Shown here: positions 51,037 to 60,335 of the stretch, piece after piece
How positions within the stretch are numbered: position 1 is the stretch's first letter
Layout of the letters: each line of letters starts with the position of its first letter
DNA from: Desulfofundulus kuznetsovii DSM 6115
GTDB taxonomy: Bacteria; Bacillota; Desulfotomaculia; Desulfotomaculales; Desulfovirgulaceae
Reading direction: 5' to 3'
Assembly (NCBI RefSeq): GCF_000214705.1
Contig: NC_015573.1
Span: 1,946,911-2,010,910, forward strand
DNA: 64,000 nucleotides
Program-made: the position numbers and the translations under genes
Notes under the pieces: model-generated
Told to the model about the DNA's origin: nothing
Databases searched by the model: none
The model's input: only the letters and a program-made list of their open reading frames with translations

Positions 51037-51103
51037 TAAATTTTCACTCCTATTCTTGTGTTGATAGATTAAGAAGGGCTACCAGCCCTTTAGATTAAAT
51101 CCC

Positions 51104-51301
51104 TCACCCACCAGCCGAACCAAAACTGCTTTGCCCGCCGCCGCAACTGCCGCCCTTTATGCGAACGGCACAGCCGGTAATCAGCTGGCGTACCTCCCGG
51201 CTCTGGCACTGGGGACAGGCAACCTTGTCCCGGTCATCAACCCCCACCAGCAGGGTAAATTTGTGGCCGCAGCTGTTGCACTGGAAATCGTAGATAGGCA
51301 T
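51104..51301 (-). CDS. FmdB-type zinc-ribbon protein
   Basis: 65 residues: MPIYDFQCNSCGHKFTLLVG, then CPQCQSREVRQLITGCAVRI KGGSCGGG. Two CxxC pairs form a single zinc ribbon as in the FmdB/CxxC_CXXC_SSSS family, and the glycine/serine-rich tail is typical. Regulatory role has been proposed for family members but is not demonstrated. Confidence 0.9.
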   Translation of the reverse strand: MPIYDFQCNSCGHKFTLLVGVDDRDKVACPQCQSREVRQLITGCAVRIKGGSCGGGQSSFGSAGG

Positions 51302-51338
51302 CTATATGCACCTCCCCGAAAAGTTTTTGCTTCACAAA

Positions 51339-51512
51339 TCAGGCAGCCGTGATGGCTCCGTTGGGACAGATAAAAATACATTCTTCACATTCCCGGCACA
51401 ACCCAGGGTCGACCGTTGCCAGCTTGGCGGCAACGGTTATAGCTTTATAAGGACAAACGTGAGCACACGCTCCGCAGCCGGCACAAAGATCCCTTACTAC
51501 ATAGGCAGGCAT
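51339..51512 (-). CDS. Two-[4Fe-4S] ferredoxin
   Basis: 57 residues from ATG 51512 (GGGAGG upstream). Two clusters of CxxCxxCxxxCP: CAGCGACAHVCPYKAI and CRECEECIFICPNGAI, the classic clostridial 2[4Fe-4S] ferredoxin. It carries electrons at low potential in anaerobic metabolism. A promoter lies just upstream. Longer upstream frames are not supported. Confidence 0.93.
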   Translation of the reverse strand: MPAYVVRDLCAGCGACAHVCPYKAITVAAKLATVDPGLCRECEECIFICPNGAITAA

Positions 51513-51540
51513 GGGTAAGTCTGCCTCCCGTTTTTCTCCT

Positions 51541-51569
51541 ATTATACTACATAATATTTTCGCTTGCAA
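51541..51569 (-). promoter_or_regulatory. Sigma-A-type promoter of the ferredoxin gene
   Basis: On the minus strand TTGCAA (51564-51569) and TATAAT (51541-51546) are separated by 17 bases. They lie 29-57 bases upstream of the ferredoxin start, giving a short leader. Confidence 0.75.
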
Positions 51570-51654
51570 TATATTTATTAGGGGGTTGGATATGTTCACC
51601 ATAGTTTACCATTACTCCAATAAGTCGTCAAGCTCTCCCGTTACAAGCGAAAAA

Positions 51655-51696
51655 TAAAAGGGAACGGCACCTGCTTAAAAGCAAAGCCGGGCTCCC
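51655..51696 (-). terminator. Terminator of the triple-HTH regulator gene
   Basis: On the minus strand GGGAGCCCGGC pairs imperfectly with GCCGTTCCC, followed by TTTTATTTTT. It begins four bases past the stop codon. Confidence 0.8.
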
Positions 51697-51699
51697 TTC

Positions 51700-52467
51700 T
51701 CAGCATAGATCAGAGCGCTTAAAGAGTTGAATGAAATTCAAGACAAACTGCAACTCCTTCTGGGTGAGGTTGCAGACCAGGCTTAACACCGATTGTACAT
51801 TGGGGTGCATGAGCAACTCGCGCAGCTCGGGGTTCATTAAACTGAGCATTTGATCCACTGCACCCGGCTCCATAATAAAGTAGCACGGGGAAACACCCAT
51901 TACCTCGGACAGCTTTTCCAGCGTCTTTAAAGAAGGCTGCACTTTGCCCTGCTCAATCTGGCCGATTAGGCCGGCTGTAACCCCCGCCAGGTTCGCCAGT
52001 TGGGCCTGGGTAAGCCCGTACTCTTCCCGGAGGGCCTTAAGCTTGTGGCCCAGAGAACCCTCCTGCCCCATAATGGAAGTAGGGGGTACTTCCAGTGCTT
52101 CGGCAATGCGTTTTAAGGTGCTTAAAGCAGGGTAAACGGTACCGCGTTCAATTTCACTTAAGTAAGACAGGGAAATACCCGCCCGGTCGGCCAGTTCCTG
52201 AAGCGAAAGGTTTTTTTCACTGCGCATGATGCGAATTTTATCACCCAAAGAGAGGCCTCTGTCCGTAACATCTCCCTCAATGAGCTGTGCTCTGGATACG
52301 TTCAGGGCGGCAGCCAGCTTCTCAATGGTTTTCAAAGAAGGGCGTTTGGAACCCCGCTCTATTTCGCTCAAATATGATAGGGAAAGGTTCGCCCGCCGGG
52401 CCAGGTCCTGCAGTGTATATCCTCGCTCTTCCCGCAGGGCACGGATTTTTTCCCCCTTGACAATCAT
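51700..52467 (-). CDS. Transcription regulator with three tandem XRE-type HTH domains
   Basis: 255 residues from ATG 52467. Three HTH_XRE repeats: GEKIRALREERGYTLQDLAR (about 4-60), GDKIRIMRSEKNLSLQELAD (about 75-130) and GHKLKALREEYGLTQAQLAN (about 145-200). Repeats 1 and 2 share the run LSLSYLSEIERG. The C-terminus (LSLMNPELRELLMHPNVQSV) is helical, without a known ligand domain. Three HTH units in one chain suggest binding to an extended multi-site operator. The target is unknown; a palindromic stretch overlapping its own promoter suggests autoregulation. Confidence 0.88.
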   Translation of the reverse strand: MIVKGEKIRALREERGYTLQDLARRANLSLSYLSEIERGSKRPSLKTIEKLAAALNVSRAQLIEGDVTDRGLSLGDKIRIMRSEKNLSLQELADRAGISLSYLSEIERGTVYPALSTLKRIAEALEVPPTSIMGQEGSLGHKLKALREEYGLTQAQLANLAGVTAGLIGQIEQGKVQPSLKTLEKLSEVMGVSPCYFIMEPGAVDQMLSLMNPELRELLMHPNVQSVLSLVCNLTQKELQFVLNFIQLFKRSDLC

Positions 52468-52498
52468 CCTCAACACTCCCAAATCAAATTATACTATT

Positions 52499-52527
52499 AT
52501 CCTACTATACCTTTACTAAGCAGTCAA
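52499..52527 (-). promoter_or_regulatory. Promoter with dyad of the triple-HTH regulator
   Basis: On the minus strand TTGACT (52522-52527) and TAGGAT (52499-52504) have a 17-base spacer. A hyphenated dyad around TATAGTA..ATAGTATA spans the -10 and start region, a candidate self-operator. Confidence 0.5.
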
Positions 52528-52540
52528 TGTATGAGGTAAA

Positions 52541-52572
52541 AATGGTGAAGCCGCCGGCCTTATTCCGGCGGC
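52541..52572 (-). terminator. Terminator of the PBP2-type gene
   Basis: GCCGCCGG (52550-52557) and CCGGCGGC (52565-52572) form a perfect stem that contains the stop codon of the gene in its loop. On the minus strand TTCACCATTTTTACC follows. Confidence 0.75.
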
Positions 52573-54290
52573 AGGGTGAGAATTTTCTCCACGATCTCCC
52601 GGAACACCGGAGCGGCCGTTTCTCCCCCGCTGATCCCTTCCTGCACCAGAACCGTCACTACATAACGGGGATCTTGCAGGGGAGCATAACCGGTAAACCA
52701 GGCATTTACCTTACCCCGGCCGTCCACCTGGGCAGAGCCGGTCTTCCCGGCACTGCCATAACCCGGCACGTAGGCCTGGCGGCCAACACCTTCCGTGGTC
52801 ACCAGTTGCAACATCTCCCTTACCTGGGCGGCCGTGGAGGCGGGAATGGCCCTGTGACTGGGCCCCAGGGGGAAAGAACGGGTCACCTGACCGGCGTCGT
52901 TGCGCAACTCCCGCACCAGACGTGGTTGAATATACACACCGTCGTTAACGATAACACTCATCATGGCCGTAATTTGTACCGGAGTGGCCAGCACCGGCCC
53001 CTGACCCAAACTGCTATTGACCAGGTTGTGGGGTGCGGCAACCAGCTGCCAGTTCTGACGCCCATCCCTGGGTACAGGATAACCGGTAATCGTTTGATTA
53101 TCCAGCCCGAAACGGCCGGCGTATTCAATGAGTTTCCCTGCTCCCAGTTCCAATCCCACCCGGGCAAACACCGGGTTGCAGGATTCGGCAAAGGCCCGGC
53201 TAAAACTAATGACACCGTGACCGGGATCATACCAGCAGCGTACAGGCTGGTCCAGACTCCCCCGGCAATTAAACTGGCTGCCGGGATTAACAATTCCTTC
53301 CGCCAGGGCGGCAGCGGCCACCACCACCTTGAATACCGAACCCGGAGTGAACAGGGCCGTGGTCTGATCGGTAAAGGTTCCTTTTTCACCTAGAGCAAGG
53401 TATTCAGGCAGGTTGTGGGGACGGGGATCGTAAACGGGGCGGCTGGCCAGGGCCAGGATGTCCCCGGTATGGGGTTCCATAACCACCACTGCCCCCTTCT
53501 TTATCCGCCGGTCCATTATTTCCTCCACCACCCGCTGGATCCTGGCGTCCAGGGTGGTAACCAGGTGTTGCCGTCCCGGATCCACCGACTGGAGATCAAC
53601 AGCAAGGCCCAGTCCCGGTATGGGCCTGCCGGCGGCATCAACGAAGAGCCGGGCGGCACTTTTGGGCCGGGTGGCCTTGAGTTCACCTTCGTAATATTTT
53701 TCCAGGCCGGCCTGGCCGACCCAGTCGCTCAAACTGTAGCTCTTCCGGCTGTTGACACTCAAGGCGTCCAGCACTTCTCTTGACTGCACCCGTCCCAGGT
53801 AACCGACCACGCCGGCGGCCAGGGGTGTGGGGCCGTAGCGCAAGTGGACCGGCAACACCAGAACACCGGGCCATTGGTGCTCCCGGATGGCCTTTACCTG
53901 GCCGGGGGTGAGGGAAAAGGGTAAATAACAGGGCTGTCCGTCAAAATATGGGGCTATTTTCCCCACCGGCAACCCCAAAATCCCGGCCAGGGAGGTAATG
54001 ACCGCCTGCCTGTCCCGGATCAACCCGGGAAAAACCACCACCCGGTTGGCATCAAAACTGCCGGTCAAGGGTTGTAAACGCCGGTCCAGGATTTCTCCCC
54101 GGGGGTATTCTTCCAGAAGTACCGACCGGGTTTCCCTTTCCAGGGCTAAAAAGGCATACTCACTCCCCCGCCCCAGCTGAATAACGGCCAGGTGGAGAAG
54201 CAAAAAGGCAAAGCAAAACAGGAAAAGGGAAAAAAGGATGACCAGGCGCCTTCCCTGCACAGTTCCACATCCTGCACCATTTTTATCCAA
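52560..54290 (-). CDS. Penicillin-binding protein 2-type D,D-transpeptidase
   Basis: 576 residues. N-terminal membrane anchor (LVILFSLFLFCFAFLLLHLA), PBP dimer domain (RGEILDRRLQPLTGS), then the transpeptidase domain with active-site Ser318 in PGSVFKV (SxxK), SCN at 370-372 and KTG at 516-518. It cross-links peptidoglycan outside the membrane. PBP2/SpoVD/FtsI-type; which role (elongation, division or sporulation) cannot be told, and no PASTA domain is present. Confidence 0.93.
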   Translation of the reverse strand: MDKNGAGCGTVQGRRLVILFSLFLFCFAFLLLHLAVIQLGRGSEYAFLALERETRSVLLEEYPRGEILDRRLQPLTGSFDANRVVVFPGLIRDRQAVITSLAGILGLPVGKIAPYFDGQPCYLPFSLTPGQVKAIREHQWPGVLVLPVHLRYGPTPLAAGVVGYLGRVQSREVLDALSVNSRKSYSLSDWVGQAGLEKYYEGELKATRPKSAARLFVDAAGRPIPGLGLAVDLQSVDPGRQHLVTTLDARIQRVVEEIMDRRIKKGAVVVMEPHTGDILALASRPVYDPRPHNLPEYLALGEKGTFTDQTTALFTPGSVFKVVVAAAALAEGIVNPGSQFNCRGSLDQPVRCWYDPGHGVISFSRAFAESCNPVFARVGLELGAGKLIEYAGRFGLDNQTITGYPVPRDGRQNWQLVAAPHNLVNSSLGQGPVLATPVQITAMMSVIVNDGVYIQPRLVRELRNDAGQVTRSFPLGPSHRAIPASTAAQVREMLQLVTTEGVGRQAYVPGYGSAGKTGSAQVDGRGKVNAWFTGYAPLQDPRYVVTVLVQEGISGGETAAPVFREIVEKILTLPPE

Positions 54291-54307
54291 TAGAATGGCC
54301 CGGTAAA

Positions 54308-55537
54308 CTAATTATTATACTCTTCCCGGCGGCGCAAAAGGCTCCAGGGCTGAACGGGCCGGGGCAGGGAGAGAAAAATCCTTTGCCGGGGATGGGGTGC
54401 CGCATCAATGGGGCTCATTTCTTCGTTGTATAAACCGGTCAATATAAAGGAGAACGTCTGCCCGCCGGGAAGCAGCACCTCCAGTTCTTCACCCCGGGCA
54501 AAACGGTTCCGTTGTTCCACCAGGGCCAGTCCCCTGGCGGGGTCATAATCCCGTACCACACCGGCAAAAGTATAAGGCCGGCAGTAAATGGAGTCCACCG
54601 CACCCTGGGCCGCTTTTGCCGGCGTACCGGTGAAAAAACCGGTGGTGTATTCCCGGTGGCTGACCTTGCCCAACTCTTCCAGCCACTGCTCCTGAACCTG
54701 AAAGCGGGCCGGATCCGCCCGGTAGGCATCCAGGGCCTGGCGGTAGACGCTGACCACGGTAGCCACGTAGTGCACACTTTTCACCCGGCCCTCGATTTTT
54801 AAACTGTCAACTCCCGCCTCCACCAGCTGGGGTATATATTCCAAAAGACAGAGATCCCGGGAACTTAAAATATAGGTGCCCCGGGAACCCTCCTCCAGGG
54901 GAAAGTACTCCCCCGGCCGCTTTTCTTCCACCAGGGCGTAGCGCCAGCGGCAGGCCTGGGCACAGTCCCCCCGGTTGGCATCCCGGCCGGTCATGTAGTT
55001 GCTCAACAGGCAGCGTCCCGAATAGGATATACACATGGCTCCGTGGACGAATACTTCCAAAGGCACCGTCACGTGCCGGCGGATTTCCCGGATTTCCTCC
55101 AGGGTAAGCTCCCGGGCCAGGACAATCCGGGACACCCCCTGCTCCTGCCAGAAACGGGCGGCCATCCAGTTGGTGGTACTGGCCTGGGTGCTCAGGTGTA
55201 CCGGTAATCCGGGGGTTATTTCCCGCACCAGGGCCAGCACCCCTGGGTCGGAGACAATAACGGCGTCCACACCGATTTGTTCCAGTCGTTTTAAATAATG
55301 CGGCAGTTCATCAAGATCCCGGTTGTGGGCAAAGATGTTCACCGTAACATAAACCTTCACTCCCCGGGCATGGGCGAAATCCACTCCCACAGCCATTTCC
55401 TCCAGGGTAAAGTTCCCGGCCCTTTCCCGCAGGCCGAACTGCTTCCCGCCCAGGTAAACGGCATCGGCGCCGTAAATCACGGCTGCCTGCAATTTTTCCA
55501 GATCCCCGGCCGGAGCCAGGAGTTCCGGAACAGCCAT
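54308..55537 (-). CDS. Peptidase U32 family protein
   Basis: 409 residues from ATG 55537 (GAAGGTGAT upstream). U32 signature: PELLAPAGDLEKLQAAVIYG ADAVYLG, EVFVHGAMCISYSGRCLLSN with downstream CAQACRWRY, and DSLKIEGRVKS. The conserved cysteines probably bind an FeS cluster. U32 proteins act in tRNA or rRNA hydroxylation (TrhP, RlhA); a collagenase role is older annotation. MltG and U32 genes are a common Firmicutes neighbourhood. Confidence 0.92.
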   Translation of the reverse strand: MAVPELLAPAGDLEKLQAAVIYGADAVYLGGKQFGLRERAGNFTLEEMAVGVDFAHARGVKVYVTVNIFAHNRDLDELPHYLKRLEQIGVDAVIVSDPGVLALVREITPGLPVHLSTQASTTNWMAARFWQEQGVSRIVLARELTLEEIREIRRHVTVPLEVFVHGAMCISYSGRCLLSNYMTGRDANRGDCAQACRWRYALVEEKRPGEYFPLEEGSRGTYILSSRDLCLLEYIPQLVEAGVDSLKIEGRVKSVHYVATVVSVYRQALDAYRADPARFQVQEQWLEELGKVSHREYTTGFFTGTPAKAAQGAVDSIYCRPYTFAGVVRDYDPARGLALVEQRNRFARGEELEVLLPGGQTFSFILTGLYNEEMSPIDAAPHPRQRIFLSLPRPVQPWSLLRRREEYNN

Positions 55538-55568
55538 AACAGAATCACCTTCATTTAGTGCCCCTATC

Positions 55569-56600
55569 CTAGCGTATGTATCTTCGCTTATTGGCGTTAT
55601 GCTCGTCCAGGGTACTGGCAAAAGCATGGGTACCGTCGGGTCTGGCCACATAATACAGGTAACTGGTCTTGACCGGCTGCACGGCGGCCAGCAGGGAGGC
55701 TTCCCCCGGACAGGCTATGGGGCCTGGAGGAAGACCCCTGATCAGGTATGTGTTATAGGGGGAATCCACCTCCAGGTCCTTATAGTACAGTTTTGCCCTG
55801 TGACTGCCCAGGGCATACTGTACCGTGGCATCGATCTGTAAAGGCATGTCCCGCTTTAAGCGGTTAAAAATAACTCCGGCTATTAACGGGCGCTCCCGGT
55901 CCACCCGGGCCTCCCGCTCCACCATGGAAGCTATGATCACCGCCTGGTGCAGGGTTAAGCCTGCTGCCTTAACCTTCCGGTAATAATCCATTTCCTTCAA
56001 CTTCCGGTCAAAACGGGATAACATGAGGTCGATGACTTCATGGGCGCGGATGTTGCTTCCCACCCGGTAGGTATCAGGAAAAAGATACCCCTCCAGCCGG
56101 TTGGGTCCCGGGGGGAGCCCCTGCAAAAAGGGGTAGTCAAACCTGTCCCCGGCGGCAGCAGCCAGGAAATCCTGCCGGGTTACCAGCCCCTCCCTTTCCA
56201 GCAGTTCGGCTATTTGTTTCAGGTTAAATCCTTCGGGAATGGTAAAAACACGCCCCTCATCAGGTCCTTTAACCAGTTCGTTGACAATCTCCGGCAGGGA
56301 CTGGGCGGTAGAGAAAGTGTAACGACCCGCTTTGAGCTTGCCGTCAACACCTTTTAGCCGGGTATAAAGGTTAAAAAACCAGGCACTGTGCACCAGTCCC
56401 TGTTCATGAAGAATACGTCCGATGTTACTGCTGGAAGCAAACCGGGGAACGGTTATGTTTACGGACTGACCCTGGCCGGAGGCCACCGGGGATAGCATTC
56501 CCAAAATGTAAATGAGTACAAAAAGCCCCAAAAGGGCTATACCCCCGGCCAGCAACTGCTTTTTTTCCTTTTGTTTGAAGACACTTTGCAAGTCTTTCAT
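55569..56600 (-). CDS. mltG: Endolytic murein transglycosylase MltG
   Basis: 343 residues. Membrane anchor (LLAGGIALLGLFVLIYILG), LysM-like domain, then YceG fold with EGYLFPDTYRV and the catalytic Glu228 in ASMVEREARVDRERPLIAGV; RLKRDMPLQIDATVQYAL and SPYNTYLIRGLPPGPI complete the family pattern. It cleaves nascent glycan strands at the outer membrane face, setting strand length. Confidence 0.95.
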   Translation of the reverse strand: MKDLQSVFKQKEKKQLLAGGIALLGLFVLIYILGMLSPVASGQGQSVNITVPRFASSSNIGRILHEQGLVHSAWFFNLYTRLKGVDGKLKAGRYTFSTAQSLPEIVNELVKGPDEGRVFTIPEGFNLKQIAELLEREGLVTRQDFLAAAAGDRFDYPFLQGLPPGPNRLEGYLFPDTYRVGSNIRAHEVIDLMLSRFDRKLKEMDYYRKVKAAGLTLHQAVIIASMVEREARVDRERPLIAGVIFNRLKRDMPLQIDATVQYALGSHRAKLYYKDLEVDSPYNTYLIRGLPPGPIACPGEASLLAAVQPVKTSYLYYVARPDGTHAFASTLDEHNANKRRYIR

Positions 56601-56679
56601 TTTGCTACCTGCCTGTTTTAATTACCACATTATATATCAATCCCCGTGTCGATACAATGGGCTGAAACCAAGCCGGGTT

Positions 56680-58251
56680 TTACGGAGAACCAGCGGGGTA
56701 GACTACCTCGGGCACGCTGCCATTACCCTCGGGGGATTGTCGTTCCGGTGGAGCCATGCCCTCACCATCAGGCGGCTCCGGGGATTCTTCCGGGGGCTTT
56801 ATATCCTCCCCACCCGCAGGTGTTCTTCCGGGGGAATCACCCGCAGCCGGTGGCTTTTTATCCGGCGGTGGTTTCTGGCCGGATGAAGGCGGGGGAACCA
56901 CCGGTCCGGTACTCGGTTCCCTGGTGCCTATAGCCACCACCTGGTTCACCGGCTTATAAAAACTACCCGGGAGCCGTTCAGTATACAGCCGGCCGTTTTC
57001 CCTCACCACCCGCTCGGTTATTACCCGGTAACCCCGGACTCCCTTTTGCTTGACCACCTGCTCCCCCCGCTCCAGATTGGGGTCGGGCTCCTGCACAACC
57101 TTTGGCTCCAGAACCTCCGTTATCCGGGTGCGGATTTCCACCGGTACCTTGTAATCGGTATTTCCGTAAATTTTGAAAGTTAGCCGGTTACCGTTAACGG
57201 CGGAACGGATATAAACATAACTTTCAGTATTATTGCGGAAGCGAAAATCAATGGCCCCGTAAACAACCGTAGCATCCCGGCCGACGGGAACATAGGGGAC
57301 GGGCAAAGAATGGTTGGTACGCTCCAGCACCTCCAGGTTGGCCAGCAGCACTGCATTATACAGTGTGCTGCTTACCTGGCATACTCCTCCCCCAAGGCCA
57401 TCCACCAGCTGGTTGTTGACAATCACTTTGGCGTTTTTATATCCGGCTTCGGAACTCCTGGGTCCGACTACCTTATTAAAGGAAACTTCCTGCCCCGGCG
57501 GGATGAGCAATCCATCAAGGGCCGCCGCAGCCACCCGGATATTATAAGCCCGGTCTGTATAGGAAGCATCAAAACTGGTGGTATAGGAAGCTAGAAGACC
57601 TTTAAGCCCCATAGCCTGGACCTCTTCCGTGGTGGTCCGGGGCTTCACATGCACCATGTTAAGTTGAATTTCCGGTTTTTTACCGGCGGAAAGGGCGGAG
57701 AGCAAATCCCGGTAAGCCCGTTCTTCATCCACTTTCATCCCGTCGCGGCCCGGGATGATTTCAATGCGATCATCGGGCAGAACCCGGAAGGCGGCGTCCC
57801 GGGGCGGGGTGGCGATTTCTCCGGCCAGGGCGCTGAGTTTTTGATTGAATTTCTGCCGGCTGATAACCACCATCAGAGGAAGCTCGTAACCTTCCTTCTT
57901 GATTTTCCACTGCCTGTACCACTGCAACCACCATTGTGCATCCCGGCCGGCCTGCAGGGCCCCGGTTAACATGGCCTGCGTGTCCAGACGCAAACCAATT
58001 TCCGGTGGGGAAAAGGTCCAGTTACGGTCCCGGTAATGAAAAACAACCGGCGTGGTATTCAGCTTTTCCTCCAGGGAAGCCAGGGCCCGCCGGCACGCTT
58101 CCCTGTCCATACCGGACAGGTCTATACCGGCTGCCCGGACGCCGGGAACAACCCGCTCACGGCCGTAAACAGAGCTGGCACCGACGGCGCCAACCGCCAG
58201 AAAAACACCGATGATAAAGCCGACGATGATAATAAAATAAGTCCTCCTCAT
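56680..58251 (-). CDS. VanW family protein with G5 domain and Pro-rich tail
   Basis: 523 residues. One N-terminal anchor helix, a peptidoglycan-binding-like region (DLSGMDREACRRALASLEEK), the VanW core GGGVCQVSSTLYNAVLLANL, a G5 domain (VVQEPDPNLERGEQVVKQKG) and a long Pro/Gly/Glu-rich C-terminus. These are extracytoplasmic cell-wall-associated proteins; the Cys in GGGVCQ is the putative active residue. Function not firmly known. Confidence 0.9.
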   Translation of the reverse strand: MRRTYFIIIVGFIIGVFLAVGAVGASSVYGRERVVPGVRAAGIDLSGMDREACRRALASLEEKLNTTPVVFHYRDRNWTFSPPEIGLRLDTQAMLTGALQAGRDAQWWLQWYRQWKIKKEGYELPLMVVISRQKFNQKLSALAGEIATPPRDAAFRVLPDDRIEIIPGRDGMKVDEERAYRDLLSALSAGKKPEIQLNMVHVKPRTTTEEVQAMGLKGLLASYTTSFDASYTDRAYNIRVAAAALDGLLIPPGQEVSFNKVVGPRSSEAGYKNAKVIVNNQLVDGLGGGVCQVSSTLYNAVLLANLEVLERTNHSLPVPYVPVGRDATVVYGAIDFRFRNNTESYVYIRSAVNGNRLTFKIYGNTDYKVPVEIRTRITEVLEPKVVQEPDPNLERGEQVVKQKGVRGYRVITERVVRENGRLYTERLPGSFYKPVNQVVAIGTREPSTGPVVPPPSSGQKPPPDKKPPAAGDSPGRTPAGGEDIKPPEESPEPPDGEGMAPPERQSPEGNGSVPEVVYPAGSP

Positions 58252-58454
58252 TTTCTCCCCCCCGTCTTAAGACGACATAAAGGGCAAAAAAGTTCCATCC
58301 ACAAGTTCATGATATTTAAAATATAAGCTACCTGTGAAGGAGGACAGTATGAAACTTGCCGGCGACAAGTGCAGGTTGAAAATAAAAAAGCTGGATGATC
58401 CAGGTGCCCCTGTCCCCAGCTCTTCTCTACCTGTGGTGAACTACCCTGTCCCAA

Positions 58455-58754
58455 TCAGGAATCCTCACCAGCAACCATTTCCTCCCAGTAGTCTGCTACC
58501 TTTTCCCATTCCTCGTCATCTTCAATATCGACCAGGATTTCGTTCCCGTCCTCATCTGTTTCAAACTTGAGGATAATGGCCTCTCCTTCTTCATCATCAG
58601 CCGCCTCGGTGTCACCGGCCGCTTGCAGGGGAAGTAAAATGGCGTATTTTGAGCCATCCAAATGTACAATATCGATAACCTCAAAATCCTGCTCCTGGCC
58701 GTCTTCATCCACCAGGGTAATTACCTCTTCCAGTTCCAGCTCTTGTTCGGGCAT
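58455..58754 (-). CDS. DUF1292 protein
   Basis: 99 residues from ATG 58754 (AGAGGTGA upstream). Highly acidic, with EEVITLVDEDGQEQDFEVID, the usual YrzB/DUF1292 pattern, and ILKFETDEDGNEILVDIEDD. Usually located with ireB and ruvX near alaS, as here. Function unknown. Confidence 0.9.
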   Translation of the reverse strand: MPEQELELEEVITLVDEDGQEQDFEVIDIVHLDGSKYAILLPLQAAGDTEAADDEEGEAIILKFETDEDGNEILVDIEDDEEWEKVADYWEEMVAGEDS

Positions 58755-58876
58755 CTCCCTCACCTCTTTTTAACAAGTTGTGCCTATTCTATATCAAGAG
58801 CAACCTTTTTGTCAAGAAACTAGCAAACTTAAAGCTTAACGACGCTTCCCCTTCCACCCCAATTCATACCTAATGT

Positions 58877-59320
58877 TTAATTTTCCCCACTCTGGAACTT
58901 TTTATTCCGGGAATCTAAATAGTTCTGCAAAATCACTGCCGCTGCCATTTTATCAATAATTTTCTTGCGTTTGGCCCGGCTTACATCTGCAGCCAGCAAA
59001 ACCTTTTCCGCACTAACTGTACTCAAACGCTCGTCCCAGGTTTCCACCGGCAACCCCAGCTCCGCACCAAGCTGGCGGGCAAAAGCAAGCACCTTTTGCC
59101 CCTGGCTGCCCAGGGTACCGTTCATATTGCGGGGCAAGCCCACCACTATACGCTCCACCTGGTAATCCTGAATCAGCTTTTTTAACTGCCCCGTTATCTG
59201 CTCTTTTGGCCGGTCCCGGCGAATAACCCCTACGCCTTGAGCCGTCCACCCCAGGGGATCGCTCACCGCCACCCCAATAGTTTTTTCGCCCACGTCCAAT
59301 CCCAATATCCGCAGAGGCAA
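58877..59320 (-). CDS. ruvX: Putative pre-16S rRNA nuclease RuvX/YqgF
   Basis: 147 residues of RNase H fold. ILGLDVGEKTIGVAVSDPLG gives the first acidic residue, VVGLPRNMNGTLG and ETWDERLSTVSAEK the second acidic pair. YqgF trims 16S rRNA precursors in several bacteria. Part of the conserved alaS-ireB-ruvX-DUF1292 block. Confidence 0.94.
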   Translation of the reverse strand: MPLRILGLDVGEKTIGVAVSDPLGWTAQGVGVIRRDRPKEQITGQLKKLIQDYQVERIVVGLPRNMNGTLGSQGQKVLAFARQLGAELGLPVETWDERLSTVSAEKVLLAADVSRAKRKKIIDKMAAAVILQNYLDSRNKKFQSGEN

Positions 59321-59360
59321 AAAGCCATTCCTCTCTTTCCCTATAACTATAAATAAGTCC

Positions 59361-60308
59361 TTAAACGATCTTTATACAGAAATCGGGGCAAACGGTTCCA
59401 CAGTAACCACATAAGCGGCACTTTAAAGGATCAACCGCCGCCCGCCCGCCGGTCAGGAACAGCGCCCCCGCCCCGCACCTTTCCACGCAGCTCCCGCAGC
59501 CCCTGCACCAATCCTCAATATGTAAACGGCGTTTTTGACGCCCCACCCTGGCCCAGAGCCCGGATGGAACCGGCATCCCGCTGAAAACTGCCACGTTGAA
59601 ATCCACTTCCGCCACGGTCCGCATTCCCACGGCCACACTGGCCAGCTGGGGAATGCCAAGGACAAAGGCAAGCGCTTCCTGCGCCCTGGGTATGAGATGC
59701 CCTCCCCCTAAAGCCTTCATGCCGTAAATACCCTTGCCGAAACTGGCAGCCTCGGCAATGGCTGCCAGCATATCCTCTCTGGTTCCTCCCTGAATGCCAA
59801 TGCCGGCTATATTGATAATTGGATGTATGATATCAAATTCAGCTATGCGAGCTGCAGCCCGTACACCCTCCACACTGTGGGTGGAGACGCCGATGGCCCT
59901 TACCAGGCCTTCTTTTTTGGCCGTTAACAGATACTCCACCGCTTCCCAGTGCCCCCGGATGGTCAGAGCCGATTCCTGTTCGTGGAGGAGGAAAATATCT
60001 ATATAATCCCGACGAAGGGCCCTCAAGGCCCCTTCCAGGCTTTGCCGCATCCCCTGCCAGCTATAAGCATAGGATTTGGAGGCAATCACCACTTCCCCCG
60101 CCCAGCCCCTGGTGGCTTCGTAAATATATGGGTAGGTCTGGTAACACTCGGCCGTATCAATAAAATTCACACCTGCTTCCAGTGCCCGGCGGATTACCGC
60201 CGCCCCCTTATCCACCGGGAGAGCAGCCTGCAGTGGGCCAACTGTAAGGGCACCGAAGCAAAGGCGGGACACTTTTATCCCCGTTTGACCCAGTATCCGG
60301 TACTCCAA
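59361..60308 (-). CDS. Aldo/keto reductase with C-terminal ferredoxin-like clusters
   Basis: 315 residues. The N-terminal part has an AKR barrel (RILGQTGIKVSRLCFGALTV, FIDTAECYQTYPYIYEATRG and ALRRDYIDIFLLHEQ). The C-terminal part carries two CxxCxxCxxxC-like sets (WCRGCGSCVERC and CRLCGYCGTVCP) for [4Fe-4S] clusters. This fused architecture is frequent in strict anaerobes, where the FeS domain may supply electrons instead of NADPH. Its presence inside the ireB-ruvX block is an insertion relative to Bacillus. Substrate unknown. Confidence 0.88.
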   Translation of the reverse strand: MEYRILGQTGIKVSRLCFGALTVGPLQAALPVDKGAAVIRRALEAGVNFIDTAECYQTYPYIYEATRGWAGEVVIASKSYAYSWQGMRQSLEGALRALRRDYIDIFLLHEQESALTIRGHWEAVEYLLTAKKEGLVRAIGVSTHSVEGVRAAARIAEFDIIHPIINIAGIGIQGGTREDMLAAIAEAASFGKGIYGMKALGGGHLIPRAQEALAFVLGIPQLASVAVGMRTVAEVDFNVAVFSGMPVPSGLWARVGRQKRRLHIEDWCRGCGSCVERCGAGALFLTGGRAAVDPLKCRLCGYCGTVCPDFCIKIV

Positions 60309-60335
60309 TAGATGTTTCCTTCTTTCTAAAAACCT

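Noticed and set aside
58350-58570. Small rightward frame behind AAGGAGG, starting MKLAGDKCRLKIKK
   Set aside because: The ribosome site is good, but the frame runs antisense into the DUF1292 gene with proline-rich, shadow-like sequence. At best a relic.
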